Positions 16,200 to 25,933 are shown, counted from the first letter of the stretch. The stretch: DNA of 64,000 nucleotides from Trichodesmium sp050015995 (GCF_050015995.1 NZ_JBNHEP010000047.1:62001-126000), one strand, 5' to 3'. A program made the numbers and translations. Notes: a model not told the origin generated them from the sequence alone.

Positions 16200-17500
16200 A
16201 AAATTCTACACTTAGTCAAAAGCAGAAACTACATATACCTCTATATTTCCCAAACAAATTTCCACAATTGTCTCAAGAAATTTCAGAGGAAGGCAAAATT
16301 TATGATTCAGCCAACCCCAATTTTATCGACTACTCAAAAATTCCAAAAGAGTCAAAAGGATAAATTCCACCTACCTCTTTTTTTCCCAGAAAAATTTCCA
16401 CAACTTCCCCTATAAATTCCAGAGCAAACCAGAATTTATGATTAACCAAACCCAAATTTCATCGACTACTCAAGAATTCCAAAAGAGTCAAAAGGATAAA
16501 TTCCAGCTACCTCTATTTTTCCCAGAAAAATTTCAGCAACTTCCCCTATAAATTCCAGAGCGCACGAGAAATTACGATTCAGAAAACCTAAATTTCATCG
16601 ACTACTCAAAAATCCCAACTCAGTCAAAAGGAGAAATTTCACCTACCTCTATTTTTCCCAGACAAATTTCAGCAACTTCCCCTAGAAATTCCAGAGTGAG
16701 GCAAAAATTATGATTACCCAGACCTAAATTTCATCGACTACTCAAAAATCTCAATTTAGTCAAAAGGAGAAATTCCACTTATAGCAATGAGCACTCAGGT
16801 ATTTACAAGGCCCAGCTCAAAGTGCATTCTACAAAAGGCGTAAAAAAAATAATGTGTAAATATGCCAGCGCACATTGCTATACCTCTATTTTTCCCAGAA
16901 AAATTTCAGCAACTTCCCCTAGAAATTCCAGAGCGCACGAGAAATTACGATTCAGAAAACCTAAATTTCATCGACTACTCAAAAATCCCAACTCAGTCAA
17001 AAGGAGAAATTTCACCTACCTCTATTTTTCCCAGACAAATTTCAGCAACTTCCCCTAGAAATTCCAGAGTGAGGCAAAAATTATGATTACCCAGACCTAA
17101 ATTTCATCGACTACTCAAAAATCTCAATTTAGTCAAAAGGAGAAATTCCACTTACCTCTATTTTTCCCAGAAAAATTTCCACAACTTCCCCTAGAAATTC
17201 CAGAGTGAGGCAAAAATTATGATTCAGCAAACCTAAATTTCATCATCTACTCAAAAATCTCAATTTAGTCAAAAGGAGAAATTCCACCTACCTCTATTTT
17301 TCCCAGACAAATTTCAGCAACTTCCCCTAGAAATTCCAGAGTGAGGCAAAAATTATGATTACCCAGACCTAAATTTCATCGACTACTCAAAAATCTCAAT
17401 TTAGTCAAAAAGAAAAATTTCACCTACCTCTATTTTTCCCAGACAAATTTCGACAACTTTCCCTAGAAATTCCAGAGCAAACCAGAATTTATGATTTAGT
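16200..17500. repeat. 136-bp tandem repeat array inside the sacsin-like gene
   Basis: CCTCTAT-type landmarks occur at 16238, 16374, 16510, 16646, 16883, 17019, 17155, 17291 and 17427. All steps are exactly 136 bases except one of 237, which equals 136 plus a 99-bp element and its TA duplication. Units contain TTTCCCAGAAAAATTTC and ATTTCATCGACTACTC. There is no gene inside. It separates the two halves of the sacsin-like gene. Confidence 0.93.
16782..16880. mobile_element. MITE family F2 inside the 136-bp array
   Basis: This 99-bp element has ends TAGCAATG and CATTGCTA and TA on both sides (16780-16781 and 16881-16882). The empty site, CCACTTACCTCT, is present intact in another unit at about 17148-17160. 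Confidence 0.88.
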
Positions 17501-17578
17501 CATAGTAAGAATTTAACTTCTAACTTCTGAATTTTGAATTCTGAATTCTTACTTCCCTGGCACTCATAACCAAAAATA

Positions 17579-18739
17579 ATGAATAATAATTTAGTCAACC
17601 TAACTTCCATTAATGCTATTTACGATTACCTGTATAAACATTTTGTAGATAATCGAAATGTGACAGAACAACAAAAATTAGAAATTCAATCTCGTTTCAG
17701 TCATCACCCTTGTTTGTGGGATGAATCTAATAATAAATTCTGGCAACCAAAACATACTTTTCAAGTCGAAGTTCCTTTTTTTGGTAGTCGTCGTATTTGT
17801 CTGACTATTTCTCATCCTTTAGCAGAAGTTTATCAACTTTTAGGACAAAGAACATCTCCGACTCTCACAGACTATATAGACTTTATTCAAGAAATAGCTG
17901 AAGAGAGCGTTCGCGACAGCGGAACGGAGTTTGATCGCTCACCTCTAAATGATGCAGATAAAACCTGTATTATTCAAGTTTTTCAACGTTTAGAAGCTCA
18001 ATTATACTTAGAGAAAGGTTCTATTACAAATCTACCTATTCTGAATGCTGAAAATCAATTAATTCCTGCCAATAAAATTTTAATACCTGATGCTCATTGG
18101 TGGATAGATTATATAGATAATAGCCGTTTGTTACATCCTCAAGTCTCTCCCAAACTAGCAGAATTAGCAGGTAGTTTATCTTTACTCAAAGATGTAATTG
18201 AGATTCCTAAAAATGTTCAACCTGCTGATGAAAACCAAGCTAATAAATGGTGTATGAAATGGCAAAATACTCTTAACTCTCCAAAATTTGTTGATGGTTT
18301 ACAGAGATTAATTTTTCACTACCATGACTCAGAATTAGAAATCGATCTAAACTGGTTAAAAACAGCCAAAGTTGTACCTGCCAGTCAGATTAATGTAGAT
18401 TTAGTTTTGCAGGATAAAAGTTTAGTCGCCTCATCTATTCCTGGAGTTCATTACTTTGATGCTGACCAGAGAATTTTTTATCTTACTGCCAGTGTTAATA
18501 GATATATTATGCTTTGTCATTTTGCAGAAATTATTAATAGTCAACTGGGAAATTTTTCCCTAGATAATCTTTTACCTCTTGCCAGTATTATTGATGCCGA
18601 AGCTGAAAATATTAGTTTGCTTTTAGATGAATTAAGAATTAGGTCTTTTCACAATGAGGAGATTATTAATGTTGAGTTATCTCCAGATGCTACAGACACT
18701 AAAAATAGTAATAATCAAATTTATTGGGGAGCATTTTAA
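17579..18739 (+). CDS. sacsin-like giant ATPase, C-terminal part
   Basis: This 386-residue piece has sacsin-repeat features (HPCLWDESNNKFWQP, then a strand and ISHPLAEVYQLLGQRTSPTLTDYIDFI), the kind of sequence expected directly after the fragment ending at 16181. It has no ATPase domain of its own. The most likely history is one gene of about 1550 codons split by expansion of the 136-bp array. ATG 17579 has no clear ribosome site, so this half may be untranslated. Residues around 110-122 (ESVRDSGTEFDRS) come from an inserted short repeat at 17905-17940 (CAGCGGAACGGAGTT core between GAGCG and CGCTC), which keeps the frame. A similar core recurs at 19960. Confidence 0.65.
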   Translation: MNNNLVNLTSINAIYDYLYKHFVDNRNVTEQQKLEIQSRFSHHPCLWDESNNKFWQPKHTFQVEVPFFGSRRICLTISHPLAEVYQLLGQRTSPTLTDYIDFIQEIAEESVRDSGTEFDRSPLNDADKTCIIQVFQRLEAQLYLEKGSITNLPILNAENQLIPANKILIPDAHWWIDYIDNSRLLHPQVSPKLAELAGSLSLLKDVIEIPKNVQPADENQANKWCMKWQNTLNSPKFVDGLQRLIFHYHDSELEIDLNWLKTAKVVPASQINVDLVLQDKSLVASSIPGVHYFDADQRIFYLTASVNRYIMLCHFAEIINSQLGNFSLDNLLPLASIIDAEAENISLLLDELRIRSFHNEEIINVELSPDATDTKNSNNQIYWGAF

Positions 18740-19048
18740 TCAGTTATTATTTATCAGTTAAACATTTTTTCTAGTTTGATTAAAATAATAAAGTAAGAAT
18801 TTAACTTCTAATTAACTAGGCAGCTTTTTAGTCTCACAGAAAAACTAACTATATATTTTGATTTAACTACAACGTCTTAGTTATGAGATTTTAGATATAG
18901 GTCTGAGCGATCGCCTCCCGATCTAGGCAGTATTGATTTAACTCAAACGTCTTAGTTAAATTTTGACACTTAGCTTCTGACCCAAGTGGGCAAATATCAC
19001 TCTTCCTTCTTCCCTGTTCCCTCTTCCTTACTTCTACCATTCAAATTT
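18740..19048. other. spacer without a gene
   Basis: This AT-rich spacer holds two copies of a short motif, CAACGTCTTAGTTA (18870s) and CAAACGTCTTAGTTA (18940s), and a HIP1-like site. A relative of the motif is at 4700. No gene is seen. Confidence 0.6.
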
Positions 19049-19636
19049 TCATAATTCTACCAAAAAATTTCTCAGTAACGACTTTCCGGAATTAGTTAAA
19101 ATACTTTCGGGATGAAATTGTACACCCTGAATATGAGGATAATTTCTATGTCTTACACCCATAATAGTTCCATCCTCAACCCATCCCGTAATTTCCAATA
19201 CTTCAGGGCAACTTTCCCTGTCAATAATTAAACTATGATATCTAGTTGCATTTATGGGATTATCTAATCCTTGAAAAATTCCTACTTGATTATGATAAAT
19301 CTCTGAAGTTTTACCATGCATTAATTCTGGAGCAGCCACAATTTTTCCTCCGAATACTTGACCGATACTTTGATGACCCAGACACACTCCTAATATAGGT
19401 AAACTTTCTCCTAATTCTTGAATTAATGCTTGAGAAATTCCCGCATCTTCTGGACGACCAGGACCAGGAGAAATAACAACTCCATCAGGTTTTAACTCCC
19501 TAATTTCTGCCACGGAAATTTTATCATTGCGGCAAACTTTAATATTAGCTGCAACTGCTAATTCAGCACCTAACTCACCCAGATATTGTACTAGGTTATA
19601 AGTAAAACTATCGTAGTTATCTATAACTATAATCAA
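19049..19636 (-). CDS. trpG: anthranilate/aminodeoxychorismate synthase glutamine amidotransferase
   Basis: This 195-residue class I glutamine amidotransferase releases ammonia from glutamine for chorismate conversion to anthranilate (tryptophan) or, with PabB, to aminodeoxychorismate (folate). The catalytic triad is visible: Cys in GVCLGHQS (about residue 79), and His and Glu in VQFHPES (about 170). NYDSFTYNLVQYL at the N-terminus is the family start. It begins with TTG at 19636, with AGGAG 9 bases upstream. Its minus-strand neighbours dgkA and ybeY often accompany it in cyanobacteria. Length is normal. The choice between trpG and pabA cannot be made; cyanobacteria often use one subunit for both. 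Confidence 0.9.
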   Translation of the reverse strand: MIIVIDNYDSFTYNLVQYLGELGAELAVAANIKVCRNDKISVAEIRELKPDGVVISPGPGRPEDAGISQALIQELGESLPILGVCLGHQSIGQVFGGKIVAAPELMHGKTSEIYHNQVGIFQGLDNPINATRYHSLIIDRESCPEVLEITGWVEDGTIMGVRHRNYPHIQGVQFHPESILTNSGKSLLRNFLVEL

Positions 19637-19655
19637 AGTATTTTACTCCTTTATT

Positions 19656-19871
19656 GTAAGCATTCAGCTATTAGCTGTCAGCTCTCAGCTTTTTAATGAA
19701 TAATAAATTAAGCAAGTATTCATTTAACTTATACTAAATTTTAACTAATTCTTAGAAATCTCTCAATAGCTTTTTCCTCCTTTAAAGGTAAGAAAGCTGA
19801 TAGCTGTTTCGCTGCGCGACATGAAAAACAAAGTTACAACCCAGGAGGCTAGCTGACCGCTGAATGCTTAC
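19656..19871. mobile_element. MITE family F5
   Basis: It has inverted ends GTAAGCATTCAGC and GCTGAATGCTTAC. Degenerate heptamers (AGCTATT, AGCTGTC, AGCTCTC) lie next to the left end. It sits in front of trpG. A second copy is at 49454. Beyond it, 19905-19990 is a palindrome-flanked repeat with the CAGCGGAACGGAGTT core; no gene is seen in 19872-20266. Confidence 0.7.
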
Positions 19872-20266
19872 CCTTTATCCTAGATGTATTTAATCATTTT
19901 ACAAATGAGCGATATAGCTACCGCACTTGATCCGCTTTTCATGTCGGCCACAGCCGAAACGCAACAGCGGAACGGAGTTCTATCGCTTATTTCTATTATG
20001 AGGTAAGTAGTTAGGTAACTATACAGTGCAAAGTTCTTGGAATAACTATTGCTAGCTAAGGCTTTCAGGGATCTCAAGGTTAGAAACTCGCCATTTAAAA
20101 CTGTAGGTGCTCTAAGCCTTTTCCAGTAATACTTTCAGTCTTGAAAGGAAATAGTTTTTCATAAGAACTTTGTACTCTCCAGTACTTTAATTATAGCTGT
20201 GGTAAAAGTAATTTTTGCTGTGAAAATCAAATATTTTCAAGTCAAGGGTGGCAAACAACTTAGTTG

Positions 20267-20776
20267 CTAACTGCCAAGAGCAGAAATAACTAAATCTAAT
20301 AAAGGGGGTAAAATTAGATAACTTGCCACAAGTAATGCTACTATTGCTGAAACTAAAACTGCACCAGCAGCACAATCTTTAGCAATTTTTGCTAATTCAT
20401 GGTAATGCTGTTTAACAGTTAAATCTACCACTGACTCAATAGCAGTATTCAATAATTCCATAGCCATTACCAATCCAATTGTTAATACAATAACTACTAT
20501 TTCTATAGGTTGTAATTCCAATAAAATACTCAAACCAATAGCTATAATACCGATAAAAGTATGAATGCGAAAATTACGTTGAGTCTGGAAAGCATAAGAC
20601 AATCCTGCCCAAGCATATTTGAAGCTAGTAAAAAGACTATTTGCTACTTGCCAAGATAATTCTCTGTTCAGTTTTACTGTCTTTTTAGGAGTATTTAATT
20701 TGGTAGTAACAGAATTTTTCGGTTGATGTATAAAAGGCACTTCATCGTAGGAGATTGATGACTCATTCAGTTCCAT
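20267..20776 (-). CDS. dgkA: diacylglycerol/undecaprenol kinase
   Basis: This 169-residue inner-membrane lipid kinase phosphorylates diacylglycerol or undecaprenol with ATP. Residues 1-45 are a hydrophilic extension seen in cyanobacterial members; residues 46-169 form the three-helix DgkA core. Core signs are FKYAWAGLSYAFQTQRNFRIH, then MELLNTAIESVVDL with the catalytic Glu and the metal-binding ENTAIE-type motif (here LLNTAIE), then AKDCAAGAVLV. ATG 20776 follows GAGGTGG by 7 bases. It lies about 100 bases downstream of ybeY on the same strand, an order common in cyanobacteria. Confidence 0.9.
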   Translation of the reverse strand: MELNESSISYDEVPFIHQPKNSVTTKLNTPKKTVKLNRELSWQVANSLFTSFKYAWAGLSYAFQTQRNFRIHTFIGIIAIGLSILLELQPIEIVVIVLTIGLVMAMELLNTAIESVVDLTVKQHYHELAKIAKDCAAGAVLVSAIVALLVASYLILPPLLDLVISALGS

Positions 20777-20879
20777 AAAGTATCCACCTCAGTTTGATTT
20801 TATATGCAAGGCCCAAATAATATGAGGCTTGCTCGATTAATAGTTTATCCAAAAAGTCAAAAAGTTACTTTGAGTTTAG

Positions 20880-21437
20880 TCAATTGTCTGGAGTAATTTG
20901 TTCCCTAATAGTAATTCCAACAGCATGAAGCAAAAATAACTGTTGTTTAACCATCTTTTGCCAACTTTCTTCATCAAGGTGATCCCATCCGAGCAGATGT
21001 AGAAAGCCATGGACAGCTAGCCAAGCTAATTCTGTTGTTAATGGATGCCCCTGTTGTTTAGCTTGCCGAAATGCTGTTTCAATGGAAATTACTATATCAC
21101 CCAGATATATTTGTATATCGGAATCTACTATTTCTAGCTGAGGAACATTTACTTCCAGAGTGGCAAAGGCTAAAACATCTGTTGGCTGATTCTGGTAACG
21201 ATAGTGACTATTAAGGGTTTGAATTTCAGAATCGTCTGTTAAACGTAGACTAAGTTCATAGTTTTGAGCAACTGGAATATCTGGTTGTAGGATTTCTAGC
21301 CATTTCCGAAACCAATATTCCCAATTCTGGGAAGATATGGGACAAAAGTTATCCCAATCATCTTGGGCCTTTATTTTTGTTACTTCTAACGGAGAAGATG
21401 ACCAAAAACAATCCTGAATATTTACTTCCAAATACAA
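20880..21437 (-). CDS. ybeY: endoribonuclease YbeY (rRNA maturation)
   Basis: YbeY is a zinc-dependent single-strand endoribonuclease that matures the 16S rRNA 3' end and supports ribosome quality control. The motif HGFLHLLGWDH near the C-terminus holds the three zinc-binding His residues. YRYQNQPTDVLAFA is the second conserved block. I prefer TTG 21437 (185 residues), which has AAGGAG 10 bases upstream at 21448-21453; an ATG at 21488 would add 17 residues, but that ATG lies in an inverted repeat (21474-21660) and the ribosome site would fall inside the gene. Confidence 0.88.
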   Translation of the reverse strand: MYLEVNIQDCFWSSSPLEVTKIKAQDDWDNFCPISSQNWEYWFRKWLEILQPDIPVAQNYELSLRLTDDSEIQTLNSHYRYQNQPTDVLAFATLEVNVPQLEIVDSDIQIYLGDIVISIETAFRQAKQQGHPLTTELAWLAVHGFLHLLGWDHLDEESWQKMVKQQLFLLHAVGITIREQITPDN

Positions 21438-21473
21438 CCGTAGAATTCTCCTTTCCGCTAAAAAATAGGATTT

Positions 21474-21660
21474 TATAGCACTACGCATTTAGGGCGCGGA
21501 CATTGGTAAATCCTTTTGGGTTTTCCGCTGTCGCCGACATGACACGATCCCCGACATGAATGCGTAGCATCCTGTAGGGAAACATTTGGGCACCGAAAAC
21601 TGAGTAATAGATGACCTTTGATTTTTTACTTTTGACTTTTGACTTGCGCATAGCGCTATA
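21474..21660. repeat. inverted-end repeat between ybeY and DUF3285
   Basis: The ends TTATAGCACTACGCA and TGCGCATAGCGCTATAA are inverted. The interior has GACTTTT heptamers and a TGTCGCCGACATGAC-type patch shared with 19930. It is a probable MITE; the copy is degenerate. Confidence 0.5.
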
Positions 21661-21661
21661 A

Positions 21662-21865
21662 TTATCGCGTTAGGTAGGCAAGACCAACTAAAATTCCTAT
21701 AAGTGTAATGGTTGTCAGGACAAAATGTTTGAGGGATGTACCACCTTTCCTCACCATATTTCTCATAGCGAGTTTTACATAACTAGGTTTTGGTTCGGTT
21801 GTGGAAGTATTTGTTTCTGTCTCTGTTTGTTCGGAGTTTTGAGTAGATGAAGATAAATTATTCAT
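21662..21865 (-). CDS. DUF3285 single-helix membrane protein
   Basis: This 67-residue protein is nearly restricted to cyanobacteria and algae. It has a Thr/Ser/Glu-rich N-terminus (residues 1-26), the conserved block PSYVKLAMRNMVRKGG at 28-43, and one membrane helix (FVLTTITLIGILVGLAYL). The positive patch before the helix suggests that the N-terminus faces the cytoplasm. ATG 21865 is used; the three codons before it start with ATT. Its function is unknown. Confidence 0.85.
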   Translation of the reverse strand: MNNLSSSTQNSEQTETETNTSTTEPKPSYVKLAMRNMVRKGGTSLKHFVLTTITLIGILVGLAYLTR

Positions 21866-22676
21866 AAAAATCAATGGGTTAAAGTTTTCGAGTAGTTGTT
21901 ATTTCTCGAAGATGAGTTTGAAATTGATTAAAAAGTTAATACTACTATAACAATAACATTAAGTTTTGTATAGTTACAGCAATTATGGTTGAGATAAGAG
22001 GATTATGGTTTTTCCGTGTTTCTAGTTAATAGCAAATCTCACTCATTCTTGCCACATCTTCTTGAGAGTAGGGAGTAGGGAAATGAGCAAGTAGTCTAAT
22101 GACAATTTTTGAGCTATCACCCATAGTTTCCCATCGAAGGAGAAATACTATATTATTCTTTTGCTGTAAATAGCTCTTAATATCTACACTTTTTTCTCTC
22201 TTGTCAGCTTGTCCTCCTTGTTCTTGAAGTCTAGTCATATAGAATTCGGTTATATAGTAGTTATATAGTATATGTTTATAATTCTATCTACACTTCAATC
22301 TCCCCATCTCTCCCAACTATATAAAAAGTATTTAACCGGATTTTATATCATAACCAGAAAGTCAAAAACCTACCCTTGTGAGCTACTCCCTATTACCGAA
22401 AAATTAAGGTTTAAAGCCTCTCCTTTCAAGGATAAAAAAGCGGTCGTTTGCGAAGCATGGAGTAGGATGGGATGCCGAGGTCTCCTCGCTTGGCATATCC
22501 AATCGACCAAGAAAGCGGTCGTTTGCGGAGCATTCCGCAGGATGGGATGGCGAGGTCTCCCGCTATTTCAGAGCCGCTCCGAAGTGCGCCATATCCAATC
22601 TCCCCTTGAGAACAAAAAAATTCCTTTGAACCAATCCTATCTGTTTTAAGAAGAGGTAATTATTAATTATTAATTG
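21866..22676. other. spacer with F9 and ATTAATT-type repeats
   Basis: An F9 element is at 22237-22348. From 22365 to 22690 lies a repeat with duplicated AAAGCGGTCGTTTGCG blocks (22437, 22512) and ATTAATT heptamers at the right end. A 70-codon minus-strand frame (22026-22238) has no recognisable family and ends in heptamer sequence, so I leave it as doubtful. No other gene is seen. Confidence 0.6.
22237..22348. mobile_element. MITE family F9
   Basis: The ends ATATAGAATTCGGTTA and TAACCGGATTTTATAT are inverted with one or two mismatches. A longer copy carrying a nested F3 is at 44438-44658, and a minimal one at about 44764-44808. Confidence 0.65.
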
Positions 22677-23654
22677 TTAATTATTAATTATTGAACTGTT
22701 ACTTTCAGTAGGTTTGAGGTCAAAAAATGTTTCAAAAATTTGCTCTCCCGTTTGATTTATTCGAGTTTGTAAATTGTCGAGAAATTCGTGTAAACCCATT
22801 TTAACTATTTCTTCAACAGTTAAATAATCTAACTCAGAACGTAAACGACCTAATACTTTTTCTACAGGATTTTTTCTAATACCTTGAGTTGGTCTAATAA
22901 CTTGATAGAGAGATCGCTCTGCTTCACTCAAACAATATTGAATTGAACGGGGAAACTCTCGGTCTAATATTAAAAATTCTACTACTCCATCAGGAGTAAT
23001 TCGATGTTGCTGACGTTTACGGTACATTTCATAAGCACTTGCAGACTTCAACAATGCCATCCATTGCACTTCATCTAGTGGAGTCCCAACATCTTTAATA
23101 GAAGGCAAAAGAATATAGTATTTAACATCAAGAATACGGCTAGTTTTATCAGCTCTTTCTAAAAATCTTCCCATCCTGCCAAAATGCCATCCTTCATTAT
23201 GACTCATAGTGGCATCCATGATTCCTGTAAAGAGATGTCCACCCATTTTTACCTCCTGAAAAAATTCTGGTAATTGAGAAGTTTTTAAACCACTATTAGC
23301 CACATCTTTTACCATTAAATAGAATGAGTTAACTTGCTCCCACATTTCTGAAGAAATAATTTCCCTAATAGAACGAGCATTTTCTCTGGCAAAGCGTAGG
23401 CAGGAAAGAATTGAGTTATGATAATCTCGGTCAAAAGTGAGAAATTGAATTACATTTGCTTCTGTTACTTCACCATAACGTTCTTGGAATAAAGCCAAAT
23501 CTCCAGTAGTAATAACTATAGGTTGCCACTGTTGAACCAAACTAGGAGAATCTAACAGTAAATTTAGATTAACATCAACAAACCGAGCAATATTTTCTGC
23601 CCGTTCAACATAACGATTTAGCCAATAAATTGAATCTGCAACGCGACTTAGCAT
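22677..23654 (-). CDS. alpha-E domain protein (DUF403)
   Basis: This 325-residue, mostly helical protein belongs to the alpha-E family. The N-terminus MLSRVADSIYWLNRYVERAENIARFVDVN is diagnostic, and GWHFGRMGRFLERADKTSRILDVKYY is the second conserved block. Members are found with circularly permuted ATP-grasp proteins and transglutaminases in gene sets thought to make or modify an unknown peptide. The ATP-grasp partner is upstream at 24338 on the same strand, but the usual transglutaminase is not in this window. The two genes are 683 bases apart, separated by repeat DNA. No enzymatic role has been established for the family, to my knowledge. Confidence 0.9.
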   Translation of the reverse strand: MLSRVADSIYWLNRYVERAENIARFVDVNLNLLLDSPSLVQQWQPIVITTGDLALFQERYGEVTEANVIQFLTFDRDYHNSILSCLRFARENARSIREIISSEMWEQVNSFYLMVKDVANSGLKTSQLPEFFQEVKMGGHLFTGIMDATMSHNEGWHFGRMGRFLERADKTSRILDVKYYILLPSIKDVGTPLDEVQWMALLKSASAYEMYRKRQQHRITPDGVVEFLILDREFPRSIQYCLSEAERSLYQVIRPTQGIRKNPVEKVLGRLRSELDYLTVEEIVKMGLHEFLDNLQTRINQTGEQIFETFFDLKPTESNSSIINN

Positions 23655-24337
23655 AATTAATTTTGATTGAAGAATAAAGAAGTAATAGCAAATATTCTAT
23701 AATTTTTGCTATAGCAGGGAACAGGAAACAGGGAACAGTCGGAAAAACATTTCTTAGTCTAAGATTCATCATCAGTCTATGTTCTAATCAATTTTTTCTT
23801 AGCTATATATATTCTGAAAAAGGTGTTAGGTGGTGCAGGAAAAATAGTAAAATATAAAGTAATTTTCCACTCAAGTATAAATAATTAATAAATTGTATTA
23901 AGAGGGAAGAAGGAAGAAGGAATAACAAATAAATATAGCATTTATATCTTAATAGCAATCAGAAATCAGATGTAATAATTTTACTGTTCCCTAAAAGTCT
24001 ATAATATAGGGGTTCTCATATTCATAAAATACAGTTTATTTTCGGTTACCTGTTCCCTAAAAGTCTACAATATCTGACAACTAAAATTTTTCCTTATAAC
24101 TATTAGGAAAAATGAATTAATCAAACCCTACAAACCAATATCTCAGTAACAATATTAATTACCTTGATTATAGATATTTTATCAAAATAATTTGGTCTAA
24201 AATCCAGCATTTTCATGCTAAATGTTTTTGGAGGATTGCTCAGAATCAGTGTTACAAAAACAACTTCTTACTTCTGATTTATGACTTCGTTGAACAGGTA
24301 ATTATTGTAAGTAAAAGTATTGCATTTAATTGAAAAT
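23655..24337. other. spacer with dispersed repeat (F10)
   Basis: 23950-24080 is a repeat shared with 27180-27320: both have TAGCAATCAG(A/G)AATCAGATGT on the left and TGTTCCCTAAAAG on the right. Short GGGAACA heptamers occur at 23715. No gene is seen. Confidence 0.6.
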
Positions 24338-25771
24338 TCAATCACATAAAACCCAAGTATCTTTACTCCCCCCACCTTGGGAAGAATTAACAACTAAAGA
24401 ACCTTTTTTCATTGCCACCCTAGTCAAACCACCTGGATGAACATAAATTTCTTTACCATACAAAATATAAGGGCGTAAATCAACATGACATCCTTCAAAT
24501 TTATCCTCAAATATAGTCGGAACTCTAGATAAAGATAGAGTAGGTTGAGCAATATAATTACGCGGATTAGCTTTAATTTTTTCTGCAAATTCTGCTCTTT
24601 GTTCCGCAGTTGATTGAGTACCCACTAACATCCCATAACCACCAGCTTCATTAGCTGATTTAACCACAAGTTTATCTAAATTTGCCAATACATAATCTAA
24701 CTGTTGTTTTTCCCAACATAAATATGTAGGAACATTAGGTAAAATTTGCTCTTCGCCCAGATAATAACTAATCATTTGAGGCACATAAGCATAAATAACT
24801 TTATCATCCGCTACACCAGTTCCCAAAGCATTAGCAAGGGCAACACGACCATTACAATAAACCTCCATTAATCCAGGTATTCCTAATAGAGATTCAGGAT
24901 TAAAAGCTAAAGGATCTATAAAATTATCATCCATACGCCTGTAAATAACATCTACTCGCTGTAAACCCTTAGTAGTTCGCATTTGTACATACCCATCAGC
25001 AACTACTAAATCTCTACCTTCAACCAATTCCACTCCCATTTGTTGAGCTAAAAATGAATGTTCAAAATAGGCAGAATTATAAATACCAGGAGTCAAAACT
25101 ACCACAGATGGATCTGACAAATAAGACGGCGCCAAATTCAGGAGAGTTTCTAATAAATAACTAGGATAATTATCAACAGGTCTAATTCCTAAAGCAGCAA
25201 AAATTTGCGGAAACGTAGTTTTCATTACCCTACGATTTTCCAACACATAAGACACACCAGAAGGGCAACGCAAATTATCTTCTAAAACAAACCATTTACC
25301 ATCTTTATCCCTAACTAAATCTGTCCCGGTAATATGACACCAAATTCCTCCCGGTGGTTTTAATCCTATACAAGGTTTTAGAAATCCAGAAGCAGAATTA
25401 ATTAACTCTAGAGGAATAATTCCATCCTTTATAATTTTTTGTTCCCCATATATATCTGCAATAAATAAATTAAGAGCATGAATTCTTTGCTTCAAACCTG
25501 TTTCTAAAAAATCCCACTCCGAAACAGAAATTATCCGTGGTACAACATCAAAAGGAAAAATACGTTCCGTACCTTGACTATCACCATAGACATTAAAAGT
25601 TGCCCCAAGCTTCATCATTGCCATCTGTGCAGCTTTTTGTCGCATCAATAATTCCCCTGTGGAGAGAGAATTAATTATTTCTATCAATAATTTAGCTTCT
25701 GGGCGAGGTTGATTTTTGGTGATGAAAAGTTCATCATAGAATTCACCTGGATCGTAAGAATCAAATCGCAC
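24338..25771 (-). CDS. circularly permuted ATP-grasp protein (DUF404/407)
   Basis: This 477-residue protein of the circularly permuted ATP-grasp type is predicted to ligate a carboxylate to an amine or thiol using ATP. Motifs: LKPCIGLKPPGGIWCHITGTD, LRCPSGVSYVLENRR, VYCNGRVALANALGTGVADDK, VKSANEAGGYGMLVG and RPYILYGKEIYVHPGGLTRVA. The C-terminus SQGGGSKDTWVL is characteristic. It starts with GTG at 25771. It is upstream of the alpha-E gene, and this pairing is the conserved context of the family. The substrate is unknown; a role in making a small peptide is a proposal from family context, not from this sequence. Confidence 0.92.
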   Translation of the reverse strand: MRFDSYDPGEFYDELFITKNQPRPEAKLLIEIINSLSTGELLMRQKAAQMAMMKLGATFNVYGDSQGTERIFPFDVVPRIISVSEWDFLETGLKQRIHALNLFIADIYGEQKIIKDGIIPLELINSASGFLKPCIGLKPPGGIWCHITGTDLVRDKDGKWFVLEDNLRCPSGVSYVLENRRVMKTTFPQIFAALGIRPVDNYPSYLLETLLNLAPSYLSDPSVVVLTPGIYNSAYFEHSFLAQQMGVELVEGRDLVVADGYVQMRTTKGLQRVDVIYRRMDDNFIDPLAFNPESLLGIPGLMEVYCNGRVALANALGTGVADDKVIYAYVPQMISYYLGEEQILPNVPTYLCWEKQQLDYVLANLDKLVVKSANEAGGYGMLVGTQSTAEQRAEFAEKIKANPRNYIAQPTLSLSRVPTIFEDKFEGCHVDLRPYILYGKEIYVHPGGLTRVAMKKGSLVVNSSQGGGSKDTWVLCD

Positions 25772-25933
25772 TGTTTTTCTTTATAATTTCTTAACTACTT
25801 CAGCATTTAATAATTAAACTTTTATTATTATATGAGTAACTATAAAATTTACATGATTTAATAACAATTTTATAAGATTGTTATTATGTATACAGCAAGT
25901 GGAAATAAGTAGGAAAAATTAGGTGTAAAAATT

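Noticed and set aside
16822..17086. Two frames within the 136-bp array
   Set aside because: They are by-products of the repeat unit and the nested F2 element; other units are not open in the same way.
16200..17500. The 136-bp array as a CRISPR or origin iterons
   Set aside because: The whole unit is conserved, there are no spacers, and no replication gene is adjacent.
22026..22238. A 70-codon minus-strand frame that might be a small protein
   Set aside because: No family signs, no ribosome site, and its end is heptamer repeat (PTPYSQE from GAGTAGGGAGTAGGG).
22272..22649. A 125-codon plus frame with internal repeats
   Set aside because: It lies wholly in dispersed repeat DNA with duplicated AAAGCGGTCGTTTGCG blocks; similar DNA at 28625 and 54355 is not open.
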